Below, piece after piece: positions 23,764 to 32,338 of a stretch of 64,000 nucleotides of DNA. Source of the stretch: Klebsiella huaxiensis (lineage in GTDB: Bacteria > Pseudomonadota > Gammaproteobacteria > Enterobacterales > Enterobacteriaceae). The position numbers and the translations under genes are program-made. Location of the stretch: NCBI RefSeq assembly GCF_003261575.2, contig NZ_CP036175.1, positions 4,092,001 through 4,156,000 on the forward strand. Direction: 5' to 3'. Each line of letters starts with the position of its first letter. The stretch's first letter is position 1. Under the pieces are notes generated by a model that made no database searches, had not been told where the DNA came from, and saw only the letters and a program-made list of their open reading frames with translations.

Positions 23764-26571
23764 TTAATCGACGTTCAGCGCGTCATTGACCAGATCTTGT
23801 TGCTGTTTCTGGTGAACGGACAAGTATCCTACCGCCGGAGAGGCGGAGGCCGGGCGGCCTGCATAACGCAGAGAGGCCCCAAACGGAATCACTTCGCGGA
23901 AGTGATGCTGGCTGCAGTACCACGCGCCCTGGTTGAGCGGTTCTTCCTGGCACCAGACAAAATCATGCACGTGCGCATAAGGTTTCAGCGCTTCCTGTAC
24001 CGCCTGATGCGGGAACGGATAGAGCTGCTCTACGCGAACGATAGCGACATCTTTTTGGTCGTTCTTACGGCGCTGTTCTAGCAGGTCGTAGTAAACCTTA
24101 CCAGAGCACAGCACAACACGCTTCACTGCTTTCGGGTCGAGATCGTCGATTTCCCCGATAGCCGGCTGGAAGGTGCCGTTCGCCAGTTCGTCCATGCTCG
24201 ACACTGCCAGCGGATGGCGCAGCAGAGACTTCGGCGACATCACGATCAGCGGGCGACGCATACCGCGCAGCGCCTGACGACGCAGCATATGGTAAACCTG
24301 CGCCGGAGTTGAAGGTACGCAGACCTGCATATTTTGCTCAGCGCAGAGCTGCAGATAACGCTCCAGACGCGCGGAGGAGTGCTCCGGCCCCTGGCCTTCG
24401 TAGCCGTGCGGCAGCAGCATCACCAGACCGCACATACGCCCCCACTTCTGCTCGCCGGAGCTAATGAACTGGTCGATAACCACCTGCGCGCCGTTGGCAA
24501 AGTCACCGAACTGCGCTTCCCAGATGGTCAGGGTGCGAGGTTCTGCGGTGGCATAGCCGTATTCAAACGCCAGTACCGCCTCTTCAGACAACACGGAATC
24601 CCAGACCTTAAAGTGGCCCTGGCCGTTATGGACGTGCTGCAGCGGCGTATAGGTTGAACCATTCTTCTGGTTGTGAATCACCGCGTGGCGGTGGAAGAAG
24701 GTGCCACGCCCGGAGTCTTCACCGGACAGACGCACGGAGATACCTTCATCTACCAGCGTGGCGTAGGCGAGGTTTTCCGCGCCGCCCCAGTCGAACAGCT
24801 TCTCACCGGCGGCCATTGACTGACGGTCGCCGTAAATTTTCGCCACGCGAGACTGCATCTCAACGGCTTCCGGCACCGTACTGATGCGCTTCGCCAGCTC
24901 GACCAGACGCTTAGGCTCAACTTTGTCCGGGTAGCTCTCATCCCACTCGTGGTTGAGGTACGGGGACCAGGTAAAGGAGTGCATGTTCATCGGACGCCAC
25001 TCCTGCACCACGCATTCGCCAGCATCCAGCGCGTCGCGGTAGAGGTTAACCTGCTCGGTAGCGTCTTCCAGCGTCGCGACTTTATCGGCTTCCAGCTTGT
25101 CAGCGTAGATTTTGCGCGGCGTCGGATGCTTTTTGATTTTCTGATACATCAACGGCTGAGTTGCGCTCGGCTCGTCGGCTTCGTTATGGCCGTGACGGCG
25201 ATAGCAGAACAGGTCGATAAAGACATCGCGCTTGAAGGTGTTGCGGAAATCCAGCGCCAGGCGGGTAACGAAAGCGACAGCTTCCGGGTCATCGGCGTTA
25301 ACGTGGAAAATCGGCGATTGCACCATTTTACCGATATCGGTGCAGTACGGGGTAGAACGCGCATCCAGTGGGTTGGAAGTGGTGAAGCCTACCTGGTTGT
25401 TAATAACGATGCGGACGGTACCGCCCACTTCATAGCCGCGCGCTTTGGACATGTTCAGGGTTTCCTGAACCACGCCCTGCCCGGTGACTGCGGCGTCACC
25501 GTGAATGGTAATCGGCAGAACTTTGTTGCTGCTCGGCTCGTCCAGACGGTCGAGGCGAGCACGTACGGAACCAATAACCACTGGGCTGACGATTTCCAGG
25601 TGCGACGGGTTAAACGCCAGCGCCAGGTGCACCAGACCGCCTTCGGTTTCCATATCGGAAGAGAAGCCCATGTGGTACTTCACGTCGCCGGTGCCGAGAT
25701 GTTCTTTATGTTTGCCGGCGAACTCGTCGAACAGGTCCTGTGGTTTTTTACCCAGCACGTTGACCAGTACGTTCAGACGACCACGGTGCGCCATACCCAG
25801 CACCACTTCGCGGGTGCCGCTCTTACCCGCGTGGCGGATAATCTCTTTGAGCATCGGGATTAACGCATCGCCGCCTTCCAGCGAGAAACGTTTTGCGCCG
25901 GGGAATTTCGCCCCGAGGTAGCGCTCCAGGCCTTCCGCAGCGGTCAGCTCGCTCAGGAAGCGTTTTTTCTCTTCGGCGCTAAAGCTCGCTTTGCCAGCTA
26001 CCGACTCGATACGCTGCTGGATCCAGCGTTTTTCTTCGGTAGAGGTAATGTGCATGTATTCCGCGCCGATGGAGCCGCAGTAGGTTTGCTTGAGGGCGGA
26101 AACCAGATCGCCCAGCTTCATCGTATCTTTACCGATGGCAAAAGAACCTACGTTATAGATTTCCTGGAAATCGGCCTCGGTCAGATCGTGGTATGCCGGA
26201 TCAAGATCCGCCACTCTCTCTTGCTGCCACAGCCCCAGCGGATCGAGATTCGCATGCTGGTGACCACGGAAGCGGTATGCGTTGATGAGCTGCAGGACTT
26301 TAACCTGCTTCACATTGGTGTCAGGGTCGGAAATCGAAGAAGTGTAACGTGAGGCATCCTTCGCCAGGCGGCGGAAATAATCACGCGTTTTGGAATGAAA
26401 TTGATCCGGTTTGACTCCGGTGCCAGGTAACTGCTGGAACATAGAACGCCAGTTGGCGTCAACAGAGTCAGGATCGGTTAAGAAGTCTTCATAGAGCTGT
26501 TCTATCCAGCTCTGGTTAGAACCAGAGAGGTAAGAAGAGTCCAGCCAGGCTTTCATTGCGCCGTTCTGCAT
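23764..26571 (-). CDS. sucA: 2-oxoglutarate dehydrogenase E1 component
   Basis: SucA, 935 residues (E. coli 933), is the thiamine diphosphate-dependent decarboxylase of the 2-oxoglutarate dehydrogenase complex. The N-terminus MQNGAMKAWLDSSYLSGSNQ matches the family. Active-site segments are GMAHRGRLNVLVNVLGK (about 259-275), HGDAAVTGQGVVQET (the GDG-like ThDP site) and RRHGHNEADEPS. The C-terminal transketolase-like domain runs to VNDALNVD. It is the first suc gene, 354 bp after sdhB, and that gap holds an ERIC element and the likely minor suc promoter. Confidence 0.98.
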   Translation of the reverse strand: MQNGAMKAWLDSSYLSGSNQSWIEQLYEDFLTDPDSVDANWRSMFQQLPGTGVKPDQFHSKTRDYFRRLAKDASRYTSSISDPDTNVKQVKVLQLINAYRFRGHQHANLDPLGLWQQERVADLDPAYHDLTEADFQEIYNVGSFAIGKDTMKLGDLVSALKQTYCGSIGAEYMHITSTEEKRWIQQRIESVAGKASFSAEEKKRFLSELTAAEGLERYLGAKFPGAKRFSLEGGDALIPMLKEIIRHAGKSGTREVVLGMAHRGRLNVLVNVLGKKPQDLFDEFAGKHKEHLGTGDVKYHMGFSSDMETEGGLVHLALAFNPSHLEIVSPVVIGSVRARLDRLDEPSSNKVLPITIHGDAAVTGQGVVQETLNMSKARGYEVGGTVRIVINNQVGFTTSNPLDARSTPYCTDIGKMVQSPIFHVNADDPEAVAFVTRLALDFRNTFKRDVFIDLFCYRRHGHNEADEPSATQPLMYQKIKKHPTPRKIYADKLEADKVATLEDATEQVNLYRDALDAGECVVQEWRPMNMHSFTWSPYLNHEWDESYPDKVEPKRLVELAKRISTVPEAVEMQSRVAKIYGDRQSMAAGEKLFDWGGAENLAYATLVDEGISVRLSGEDSGRGTFFHRHAVIHNQKNGSTYTPLQHVHNGQGHFKVWDSVLSEEAVLAFEYGYATAEPRTLTIWEAQFGDFANGAQVVIDQFISSGEQKWGRMCGLVMLLPHGYEGQGPEHSSARLERYLQLCAEQNMQVCVPSTPAQVYHMLRRQALRGMRRPLIVMSPKSLLRHPLAVSSMDELANGTFQPAIGEIDDLDPKAVKRVVLCSGKVYYDLLEQRRKNDQKDVAIVRVEQLYPFPHQAVQEALKPYAHVHDFVWCQEEPLNQGAWYCSQHHFREVIPFGASLRYAGRPASASPAVGYLSVHQKQQQDLVNDALNVD

Positions 26572-26688
26572 CGTGATCCCTTAAGCATTTATATGCTTAT
26601 TTCGCCGTAGAAACTACCACGCACAGAAGTTGTACGTGCCGGGGTTCACTTTTTGCGGAGGAGTTGTGGTTTCGTCCGCTAAGGAACC

Positions 26689-26851
26689 TTTAAAAACTGC
26701 CATTAATCTTCGGCGTTCAGGCTGCGGTTGCGTTAGCTGCCTTCACTTACCCCGGTCACATAGTTCACTATGCTCCCGGGGATGCATTCAGTTGCCGCCT
26801 TACCTCGCTCTGAACGCCTTGATTACTGGTACATATTTGGCGGTTTTTAAA
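26689..26851. repeat. ERIC element between sdhB and sucA, with extended palindrome
   Basis: The ERIC core (26711-26818) has inverted ends GGCGTTCAG and CTGAACGCC and the internal CCCCGGTCACATAG ... CTATGCTCCCGGGG. Outside it, TTTAAAAACTGCCA (26689-26702) and TGGCGGTTTTTAAA (26838-26851) pair with one mismatch, so the whole 163-bp block could fold as one long hairpin in the sdhB-sucA transcript. The gap 26572-26925 contains no gene. Confidence 0.87.
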
Positions 26852-26868
26852 GATTTCCTGCTATCTGT

Positions 26869-26904
26869 CCCCTCTCCCTTTGGGAGAGGGTTAGGGTGAG
26901 GGGA
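26869..26904. repeat. Short palindromic repeat after sdhB
   Basis: CCCTCTCCC-TTT-GGGAGAGGG followed by TTAGGGTGAGGGG is a common enterobacterial intergenic repeat. It lies about 20 bases past the sdhB stop. It lacks a T-run on the - strand, so it would act as a stabilising or attenuating stem rather than a full terminator. Confidence 0.65.
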
Positions 26905-26925
26905 ACATCGCTCCCCTCTGACGAC

Positions 26926-27642
26926 TTACGCACTGCGCTGTAACAGCATCGACTTAATATGGCCGATGGCGCGCGTCGGGTTCAGACCCTTAGGACAAAC
27001 ACTGACGCAGTTCATAATGCTGTGACAGCGGAATACGCTGAAAGCATCGCTCAATCCTTCAAGACGGCTGTCGGTTTCGGTATCGCGGCTGTCAATCAGG
27101 AAGCGATACGCCGCCAGCAGGCCTGCCGGGCCGACAAACTTGTCCGGGTTCCACCAGAACGACGGGCAAGACGTCGAACAACATGCGCAGAGAATACACT
27201 CGTACAAGCCATCAAGTTTCTCACGCTGCTCTGGCATCTGCAGATGCTCGCGAGCCGGAGGATTTTGCCCATTATTCAACAAGTAAGGCTTAATCTTCTC
27301 ATATTGTGCATAGAATTGCCCCATGTCTACAACCAAATCGCGAATAACCGGCAACCCTGGTAGCGGACGGATAACAATTTTCTTACCAGGCTTATTCAGC
27401 GCGGAAATAGGTGTGATGCAGGCCAGACCATTTTTGCCGTTCATGTTCAGGCCGTCGGAGCCACAAACCCCTTCACGGCAGGAACGACGGAACGACAAAG
27501 ACGGATCTTTTTCTTTCAGCTGCATCAGCGCATCGAGCAGCATCATGTCGCGACCTTCTTCCGCTTCCAGGGTGTAATCCTGCATATGCGGAGCATCGTC
27601 TACGTCCGGGTTATAACGATAAACTGAAAACTCGAGTTTCAT
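26926..27642 (-). CDS. sdhB: Succinate dehydrogenase iron-sulfur subunit
   Basis: SdhB, 238 residues, carries electrons from FAD in SdhA to ubiquinone. All three cluster motifs are intact: [2Fe-2S] in CREGVCGSDGLNMNG (about residues 55-69), [4Fe-4S] in CILCACCSTSC (about 149-159), and [3Fe-4S] with CHSIMNCVSVCPKGLNP (about 206-222). The protein is peripheral on the cytoplasmic face of the inner membrane. It follows sdhA by 15 bases in the sdhCDAB operon. Confidence 0.99.
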   Translation of the reverse strand: MKLEFSVYRYNPDVDDAPHMQDYTLEAEEGRDMMLLDALMQLKEKDPSLSFRRSCREGVCGSDGLNMNGKNGLACITPISALNKPGKKIVIRPLPGLPVIRDLVVDMGQFYAQYEKIKPYLLNNGQNPPAREHLQMPEQREKLDGLYECILCACCSTSCPSFWWNPDKFVGPAGLLAAYRFLIDSRDTETDSRLEGLSDAFSVFRCHSIMNCVSVCPKGLNPTRAIGHIKSMLLQRSA

Positions 27643-27657
27643 ATTCCTGTCTCCGCA

Positions 27658-29424
27658 TTAATAAGTACGAATCTTCGGCGGGAATGCCGGACGCAGTTTC
27701 GGTTCCATATTGACTTGACGTCGCGTCATGGATTCCGATTCTGGCAGATACAGGGAATGACACAGCCAGTTCGCATCATCACGATCCGGATAGTCGAAGC
27801 GGCTATGCGCGCCACGGCTTTCAGTACGGAAGTTTGCAGATACCGCAGTGGCGTAAGCGGTTTCCATCAGGTTATCCAGCTCCAGGCACTCAACGCGCTG
27901 GGTGTTGAACTCGCTGGAAGTGTCATCCAGACGGGCATTTTTCAGACGCTCGCGGATAGCTTTCAGTTGCTCAAGACCTTTCGCCATCGCATCACCTTCG
28001 CGGAATACCGAGAAGTTGTGCTGCATACATTCTTGCAGCGCTTTGCGGATTTCGACCGGGTCTTCACCGTTACGGTTACCGTTCCAGCGATTCAGACGTT
28101 CCAGAGAAGCATCGATTTCTTCATCCGTTGCATCGCGCAGAACGCCCTGTTCGGCAATAGATTCTTGCAAATGCAGACCGACCGCGCGGCCAAAGACCAC
28201 CAGGTCAAGAAGCGAGTTGCCGCCCAGACGGTTAGCGCCGTGGACCGATACGCAGGCGATTTCGCCTACCGCAAACAGCCCCGGAATCACCACGTCTTCG
28301 CCCTGCTCGTTGACGGTCAGTGCCTGGCCGCTTACTTTGGTCGGAATACCGCCCATCATGTAATGGCAGGTTGGAATGACCGGAATCGGCTCTTTCACCG
28401 GGTCAACGTGGGCGAAGGTACGGGAGAGCTCAAGGATACCCGGCAGACGGGATTCGAGAACTTCTTTACCCAGATGGTCGAGTTTCAGTTTCGCGTGCGG
28501 GCCCCATGGACCGTCGCAGCCGCGGCCTTCGCGGATTTCGATCATGATGGAACGCGCCACCACGTCACGACCCGCCAGGTCTTTCGCATTCGGGGCATAG
28601 CGCTCCATAAAGCGCTCGCCGTGTTTGTTCAACAGGTAGCCACCTTCACCGCGGCAGCCTTCAGTGACCAGAACCCCTGCCCCGGCGATACCGGTTGGGT
28701 GGAACTGCCACATCTCCATATCCTGCACCGGAACACCAGCGCGGATAGCCATGCCAACGCCGTCACCGGTATTGATATGCGCGTTGGTGGTGGACTGGTA
28801 AATACGGCCTGCGCCGCCGGTCGCCAGCACGGTTGCGCGGGCTTTGAAGTAAACCACTTCACCGGTTTCGATACACAGGGCGGTACAACCGACCACGGCG
28901 CCATCGGCGTTTTTCACCAGATCCAGCGCATACCACTCAGAGAAAATAGTGGTGTGGTTTTTCAGGTTCTGCTGATACAGCGTGTGCAGTAAGGCGTGAC
29001 CAGTACGGTCAGCCGCCGCTGCGGTACGTGCCGCCTGCTCGCCGCCGAAGTTTTTCGACTGGCCGCCAAACGGACGTTGATAGATGGTGCCATCGTCGAG
29101 ACGAGAGAACGGCAGGCCCATATGATCCAGTTCAAGAATCGCTTCCGGACCGGTTTTGCACATATATTCAATGGCGTCCTGGTCACCAATATAGTCCGAC
29201 CCTTTTACGGTGTCGTACATGTGCCATTCCCAGTTATCTTCATGGGTATTACCGAGCGCCACGGTGATGCCACCCTGTGCGGAAACGGTATGGGAACGGG
29301 TCGGGAAAACTTTGGAGAGCAGCGCACAGGTCTGGCCGCTCTGGGAAATTTGCAGCGCCGCACGCATACCTGCGCCACCGGCACCAATAACAACTGCATC
29401 AAATTCTCTGACAGGCAATTTCAT
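27658..29424 (-). CDS. sdhA: Succinate dehydrogenase flavoprotein subunit
   Basis: SdhA, 588 residues, oxidises succinate to fumarate. The N-terminal FAD-binding fold is FDAVVIGAGGAGMRAAL (about 8-24), the covalent-FAD histidine is in RSHTVSAQGGI (H45), and the active-site region includes HYMMGGIPTKVSGQ and GANRLGGNSLLDLVVFGR. The frame extends four codons upstream, but ATG at 29424 matches the E. coli start MKLPVREFDAV and overlaps the sdhD stop by one base, implying coupled translation. Confidence 0.99.
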   Translation of the reverse strand: MKLPVREFDAVVIGAGGAGMRAALQISQSGQTCALLSKVFPTRSHTVSAQGGITVALGNTHEDNWEWHMYDTVKGSDYIGDQDAIEYMCKTGPEAILELDHMGLPFSRLDDGTIYQRPFGGQSKNFGGEQAARTAAAADRTGHALLHTLYQQNLKNHTTIFSEWYALDLVKNADGAVVGCTALCIETGEVVYFKARATVLATGGAGRIYQSTTNAHINTGDGVGMAIRAGVPVQDMEMWQFHPTGIAGAGVLVTEGCRGEGGYLLNKHGERFMERYAPNAKDLAGRDVVARSIMIEIREGRGCDGPWGPHAKLKLDHLGKEVLESRLPGILELSRTFAHVDPVKEPIPVIPTCHYMMGGIPTKVSGQALTVNEQGEDVVIPGLFAVGEIACVSVHGANRLGGNSLLDLVVFGRAVGLHLQESIAEQGVLRDATDEEIDASLERLNRWNGNRNGEDPVEIRKALQECMQHNFSVFREGDAMAKGLEQLKAIRERLKNARLDDTSSEFNTQRVECLELDNLMETAYATAVSANFRTESRGAHSRFDYPDRDDANWLCHSLYLPESESMTRRQVNMEPKLRPAFPPKIRTY

Positions 29425-29771
29425 TACACACCCCACACCACAACAAATCCATAAAGAACGTAAGCCACCAGCGCAACAACGATCAGTAGTTGCAGAATTA
29501 AGCGTACAGCCAGTGGTTTAACGTAGTCCGTTAACACCTGCCACATACCGATCCAGGCGTGGATCAGAATGGATACGAGAGCCAGCAGGGTGAAGACTTT
29601 AGTGAACGCGGAGGAGAAAAAACCCGTCCAGACTTCCCATGAAATTTCACCCGTGGTGGCAAAGAAGCCGACCATGTAGATGATGTATAGGGTGAGGACG
29701 ACGGCGGTAGCACGGACCAGAATAAAGTCATGTACGCCGTTGCGTCCTAGTGCTGAGGCGTTGCTTACCAT
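29424..29771 (-). CDS. sdhD: Succinate dehydrogenase membrane anchor subunit
   Basis: SdhD, 115 residues, is the small cytochrome b556 anchor with three membrane helices (about residues 15-38, 58-80 and 90-112). The heme histidine region is HAWIGMWQVLTDYVKP and the quinone-site tyrosine lies in DYVKP. It starts within the end of sdhC (seven-base overlap) and its stop shares a base with the sdhA start. Confidence 0.98.
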   Translation of the reverse strand: MVSNASALGRNGVHDFILVRATAVVLTLYIIYMVGFFATTGEISWEVWTGFFSSAFTKVFTLLALVSILIHAWIGMWQVLTDYVKPLAVRLILQLLIVVALVAYVLYGFVVVWGV

Positions 29772-30154
29772 ACGAGGACTCCTGCGAGAAGTGAAAGCAC
29801 GACAGTAATAACAAAAGAAATCTTGGCGGAGCGTGTCCCTACTTCGAGGGTTTCTTCAAGATAGCCAAAATCCATAAGCAGATGGCGAATGCCTACCACT
29901 GCGTGATAAGCCAGCGCGGTTAAAATGCCCCACATGATGAACTTCACAAAGAAGCTATTCATAATGGATGCCGCAGTGAGGAAACCTTCTGGAGAGGAAA
30001 GGCTGGTGCCCAGCAACCAAAGCAGAATCCCGACCGCCACAAAAGTGATCACTCCGGATACGCGATGGAGAATGGACGCTATCGCCGTGATTGGGAACCG
30101 GATCGTTTGGAGATCCAGATTGACAGGTCTTTGTTTTTTCACATTTCTTACCAT
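29765..30154 (-). CDS. sdhC: Succinate dehydrogenase cytochrome b556 subunit
   Basis: SdhC, 129 residues, anchors the complex and shares heme b and the ubiquinone site with SdhD. It has three membrane helices; the heme ligand region is AYHAVVGIRHLLMDFGYLEE and the quinone-site segment is ILHRVSGVITF. The frame is open a further 28 codons upstream, but the E. coli-type start MVRNVKKQRPVNL at 30154 is clear, and the 30 bases before it match the remembered E. coli leader, in which RyhB and Spot 42 sRNAs act. It is the first gene of the sdh-suc operon. Confidence 0.98.
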   Translation of the reverse strand: MVRNVKKQRPVNLDLQTIRFPITAIASILHRVSGVITFVAVGILLWLLGTSLSSPEGFLTAASIMNSFFVKFIMWGILTALAYHAVVGIRHLLMDFGYLEETLEVGTRSAKISFVITVVLSLLAGVLVW

Positions 30155-30183
30155 GAATAACGCCCACATGCTGTTCTTATTAT

Positions 30184-30304
30184 TCCCTTTGGATTTCGCG
30201 TTACAGGAAGGCGGCAAGTCCGGGAAACCCGGTAGCATAGATAACTATGTGACCGGGGCGAGCGGGCGCAGCCAACGCACCTGAAGCGTGAAAGACTATG
30301 GGAT
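30184..30304. repeat. ERIC element in the sdhC 5' leader
   Basis: An ERIC-like sequence in the orientation opposite to the other three: GGCGGCAAGTCCGGG, ACCCGGTAGCATAG, CTATGTGACCGGGG, then AGCGGGCGCAGCCAACGC. Boundaries are approximate because the ends have diverged. It lies between the sdhC promoter (TSS near 30442) and the ribosome-binding region, 30 bases before the ATG, so it is transcribed as part of the leader. Confidence 0.82.
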
Positions 30305-30448
30305 TTCCTTCCTCCGGTCTGCTTGCGGGTCAGACAGCGTCCTTATCTATAACCTGAAGTCATATTAAAACTCCTTTTCAAGAGTTCAAACCTGACAAAA
30401 TAACGCTGGGTGGCTCGGGATTGCAGGGTGTTCCGGAGACCTGGCGGC

Positions 30449-30477
30449 AGTATAGGCCGTTCACAAAATCATTACAA
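30449..30477 (-). promoter_or_regulatory. sdhC promoter (sigma-70 type)
   Basis: On the - strand TTGTAA (30477-30472) and TATACT (30454-30449) are spaced by 17 bp, matching the remembered E. coli sdhC promoter. Transcription should start near 30442, giving a leader of about 290 nt against about 220 nt in E. coli. The 774-bp sdhC-gltA gap (30155-30928) otherwise holds the ERIC element, AT-rich regulatory DNA and the gltA promoter region; no gene is seen. Confidence 0.8.
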
Positions 30478-30515
30478 TTAACCTACATATAGTTTGTTGG
30501 GTTTTCTCCCGAACA

Positions 30516-30529
30516 GTGATCAATGTCAC
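30516..30529. promoter_or_regulatory. CRP (cAMP receptor protein) site between sdhC and gltA
   Basis: GTGATCAATGTCAC is a palindromic GTGA-N6-TCAC, the CRP consensus core. Its centre is about 80 bases upstream of the inferred sdhC transcription start. CRP control of sdh is known in E. coli. Confidence 0.65.
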
Positions 30530-30928
30530 GATAACAACATATTTTTAAAATTTAATCATCTGATTTGACAAATATTAAACATTATTGTTACAACCATTAC
30601 CAGATAAATGCGATGATAGGCAAAAGTTATGGGGTCACTCTTTTACCTGCGAATAAGTTATGTAACAGTGAGAGAGTATTGACCGATGTAATCAGGACAG
30701 TTATTAGTGGTATATAGTTTATAAAATTCGGGCTGCTAAAACGCTGATTTGCTGTTGTTTCAACGTAGACTGAAGACTTACCATCAAGCGCCCTTGCTCT
30801 GTACCCTGCCCTTTTCGCGACGCAGAGCGATGTGCAACATAACAAACTGGTAACGTCATCTGCTACGGGCCGAATGCAAATCCACCACCCGGCAGCCTTA
30901 AGCAATAAAGGCGCTAAGGAGACCATAA

Positions 30929-32212
30929 ATGTCTGATGCTAAAGCAAAAATCACCCTGGGTGGTGATACTGCTATTGAACTGGATGTGCTAAAAGGCACT
31001 CTCGGTCAGGATGTTATTGATATTCGTAGTCTTGGTTCAAAAGGCGTATTTACTTTTGACCCTGGTTTCACCTCAACCGCATCATGTGAATCTAAAATCA
31101 CCTTTATCGACGGTGATGAAGGTATCCTGCTGCACCGCGGTTTCCCGATCGATCAGTTAGCGACCGACTCCAACTACCTGGAAGTGTGCTACATCCTGCT
31201 GAACGGCGAAAAACCGACCCAGGCTCAGTACGACGAATTCAAAACTATCGTTACCCGCCACACCATGATTCACGAGCAGATCACCCGTCTGTTCCACGCA
31301 TTCCGTCGCGACTCTCACCCGATGGCCGTGATGTGCGGTATCACCGGTGCGTTGGCTGCGTTTTATCACGATTCGCTGGATGTGAATAACCCACGCCACC
31401 GCGATATCGCCGCATTCCGCCTGCTTTCCAAAATGCCGACTATGGCGGCGATGTGTTACAAGTATTCAATCGGCCAGCCTTTCGTTTATCCGCGCAATGA
31501 CCTCTCCTACGCGGGTAACTTCCTGAATATGATGTTCTCCACGCCGTGTGAAAAGTATGAAGTGAACCCGATACTGGAACGCGCCATGGACCGTATCCTG
31601 ATCCTGCATGCCGATCACGAACAGAACGCCTCAACATCCACCGTGCGTACCGCTGGCTCTTCTGGCGCGAACCCGTTCGCCTGTATCGCTGCGGGTATTG
31701 CTTCCCTGTGGGGACCGGCACACGGCGGCGCCAACGAAGCGGCGCTGAAAATGCTGGAAGAGATCAGCTCGGTTAAACACATTCCGGAATTTGTGCGTCG
31801 TGCGAAAGACAAAAATGACTCTTTCCGCCTGATGGGCTTTGGTCACCGTGTTTATAAAAACTATGACCCGCGCGCCACCGTGATGCGTGAAACCTGCCAT
31901 GAAGTGCTGAAAGAGCTGGGTACCAAAGACGATCTGCTGGAAGTAGCGATGGAGCTTGAGCACATTGCGCTCAACGACCCGTACTTCATCGAGAAGAAAC
32001 TTTACCCGAACGTTGATTTCTACTCCGGTATCATTCTGAAAGCGATGGGCATCCCATCTTCCATGTTTACCGTTATCTTCGCGATGGCGCGTACCGTGGG
32101 CTGGATTGCACACTGGAACGAAATGCACACCGATGGCATGAAAATCGCCCGTCCACGTCAGCTGTACACCGGCTACGAAAAACGCGATTTCAAAAACGAT
32201 ATCAAATACTAA
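30929..32212 (+). CDS. gltA: Citrate synthase (type II, NADH-sensitive)
   Basis: GltA, 427 residues, condenses acetyl-CoA and oxaloacetate to citrate. It is the long hexameric enterobacterial type with an N-terminal regulatory beta domain (MSDAKAKITLGGDTAIELDV). Catalytic segments are intact: GPAHGGANEAAL (substrate His), GFGHRVYKNYDPRA (active-site His) and YPNVDFYSGI (catalytic Asp). CTAAGGAGACC precedes the ATG. It is divergent from sdhC, as in E. coli, and is followed by a strong terminator. Confidence 0.99.
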   Translation: MSDAKAKITLGGDTAIELDVLKGTLGQDVIDIRSLGSKGVFTFDPGFTSTASCESKITFIDGDEGILLHRGFPIDQLATDSNYLEVCYILLNGEKPTQAQYDEFKTIVTRHTMIHEQITRLFHAFRRDSHPMAVMCGITGALAAFYHDSLDVNNPRHRDIAAFRLLSKMPTMAAMCYKYSIGQPFVYPRNDLSYAGNFLNMMFSTPCEKYEVNPILERAMDRILILHADHEQNASTSTVRTAGSSGANPFACIAAGIASLWGPAHGGANEAALKMLEEISSVKHIPEFVRRAKDKNDSFRLMGFGHRVYKNYDPRATVMRETCHEVLKELGTKDDLLEVAMELEHIALNDPYFIEKKLYPNVDFYSGIILKAMGIPSSMFTVIFAMARTVGWIAHWNEMHTDGMKIARPRQLYTGYEKRDFKNDIKY

Positions 32213-32230
32213 GCCTGATATTTCGAAGAT

Positions 32231-32259
32231 AAAAAACGCGCCTGATGGCGCGTTTTTTT
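32231..32259 (+). terminator. gltA terminator
   Basis: AACGCGCC-TGAT-GGCGCGTT with seven T after it and an A-run before it. It lies 23 bases past the gltA stop and may work in both directions, serving nei on the other strand as well. Confidence 0.9.
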
Positions 32260-32289
32260 ATGGCTGACAAATTTCACCTGGCTGGAATT

Positions 32290-32322
32290 GCCCGGTGGCG
32301 GCTAGCGCCTTACCGGGCCTAC
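32290..32322. repeat. REP element
   Basis: GCCCGGTGGCGGCTAGCGCC followed by TTACCGGGCCTAC is a single REP unit between the convergent 3' ends of gltA and nei. Confidence 0.8.
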
Positions 32323-32338
32323 GAAAACAGGCATATAG

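Noticed and set aside
27715..28992. A 425-codon open frame on + antisense to sdhA
   Set aside because: It is a shadow of sdhA third-position bias, with no start signal or recognised domain.
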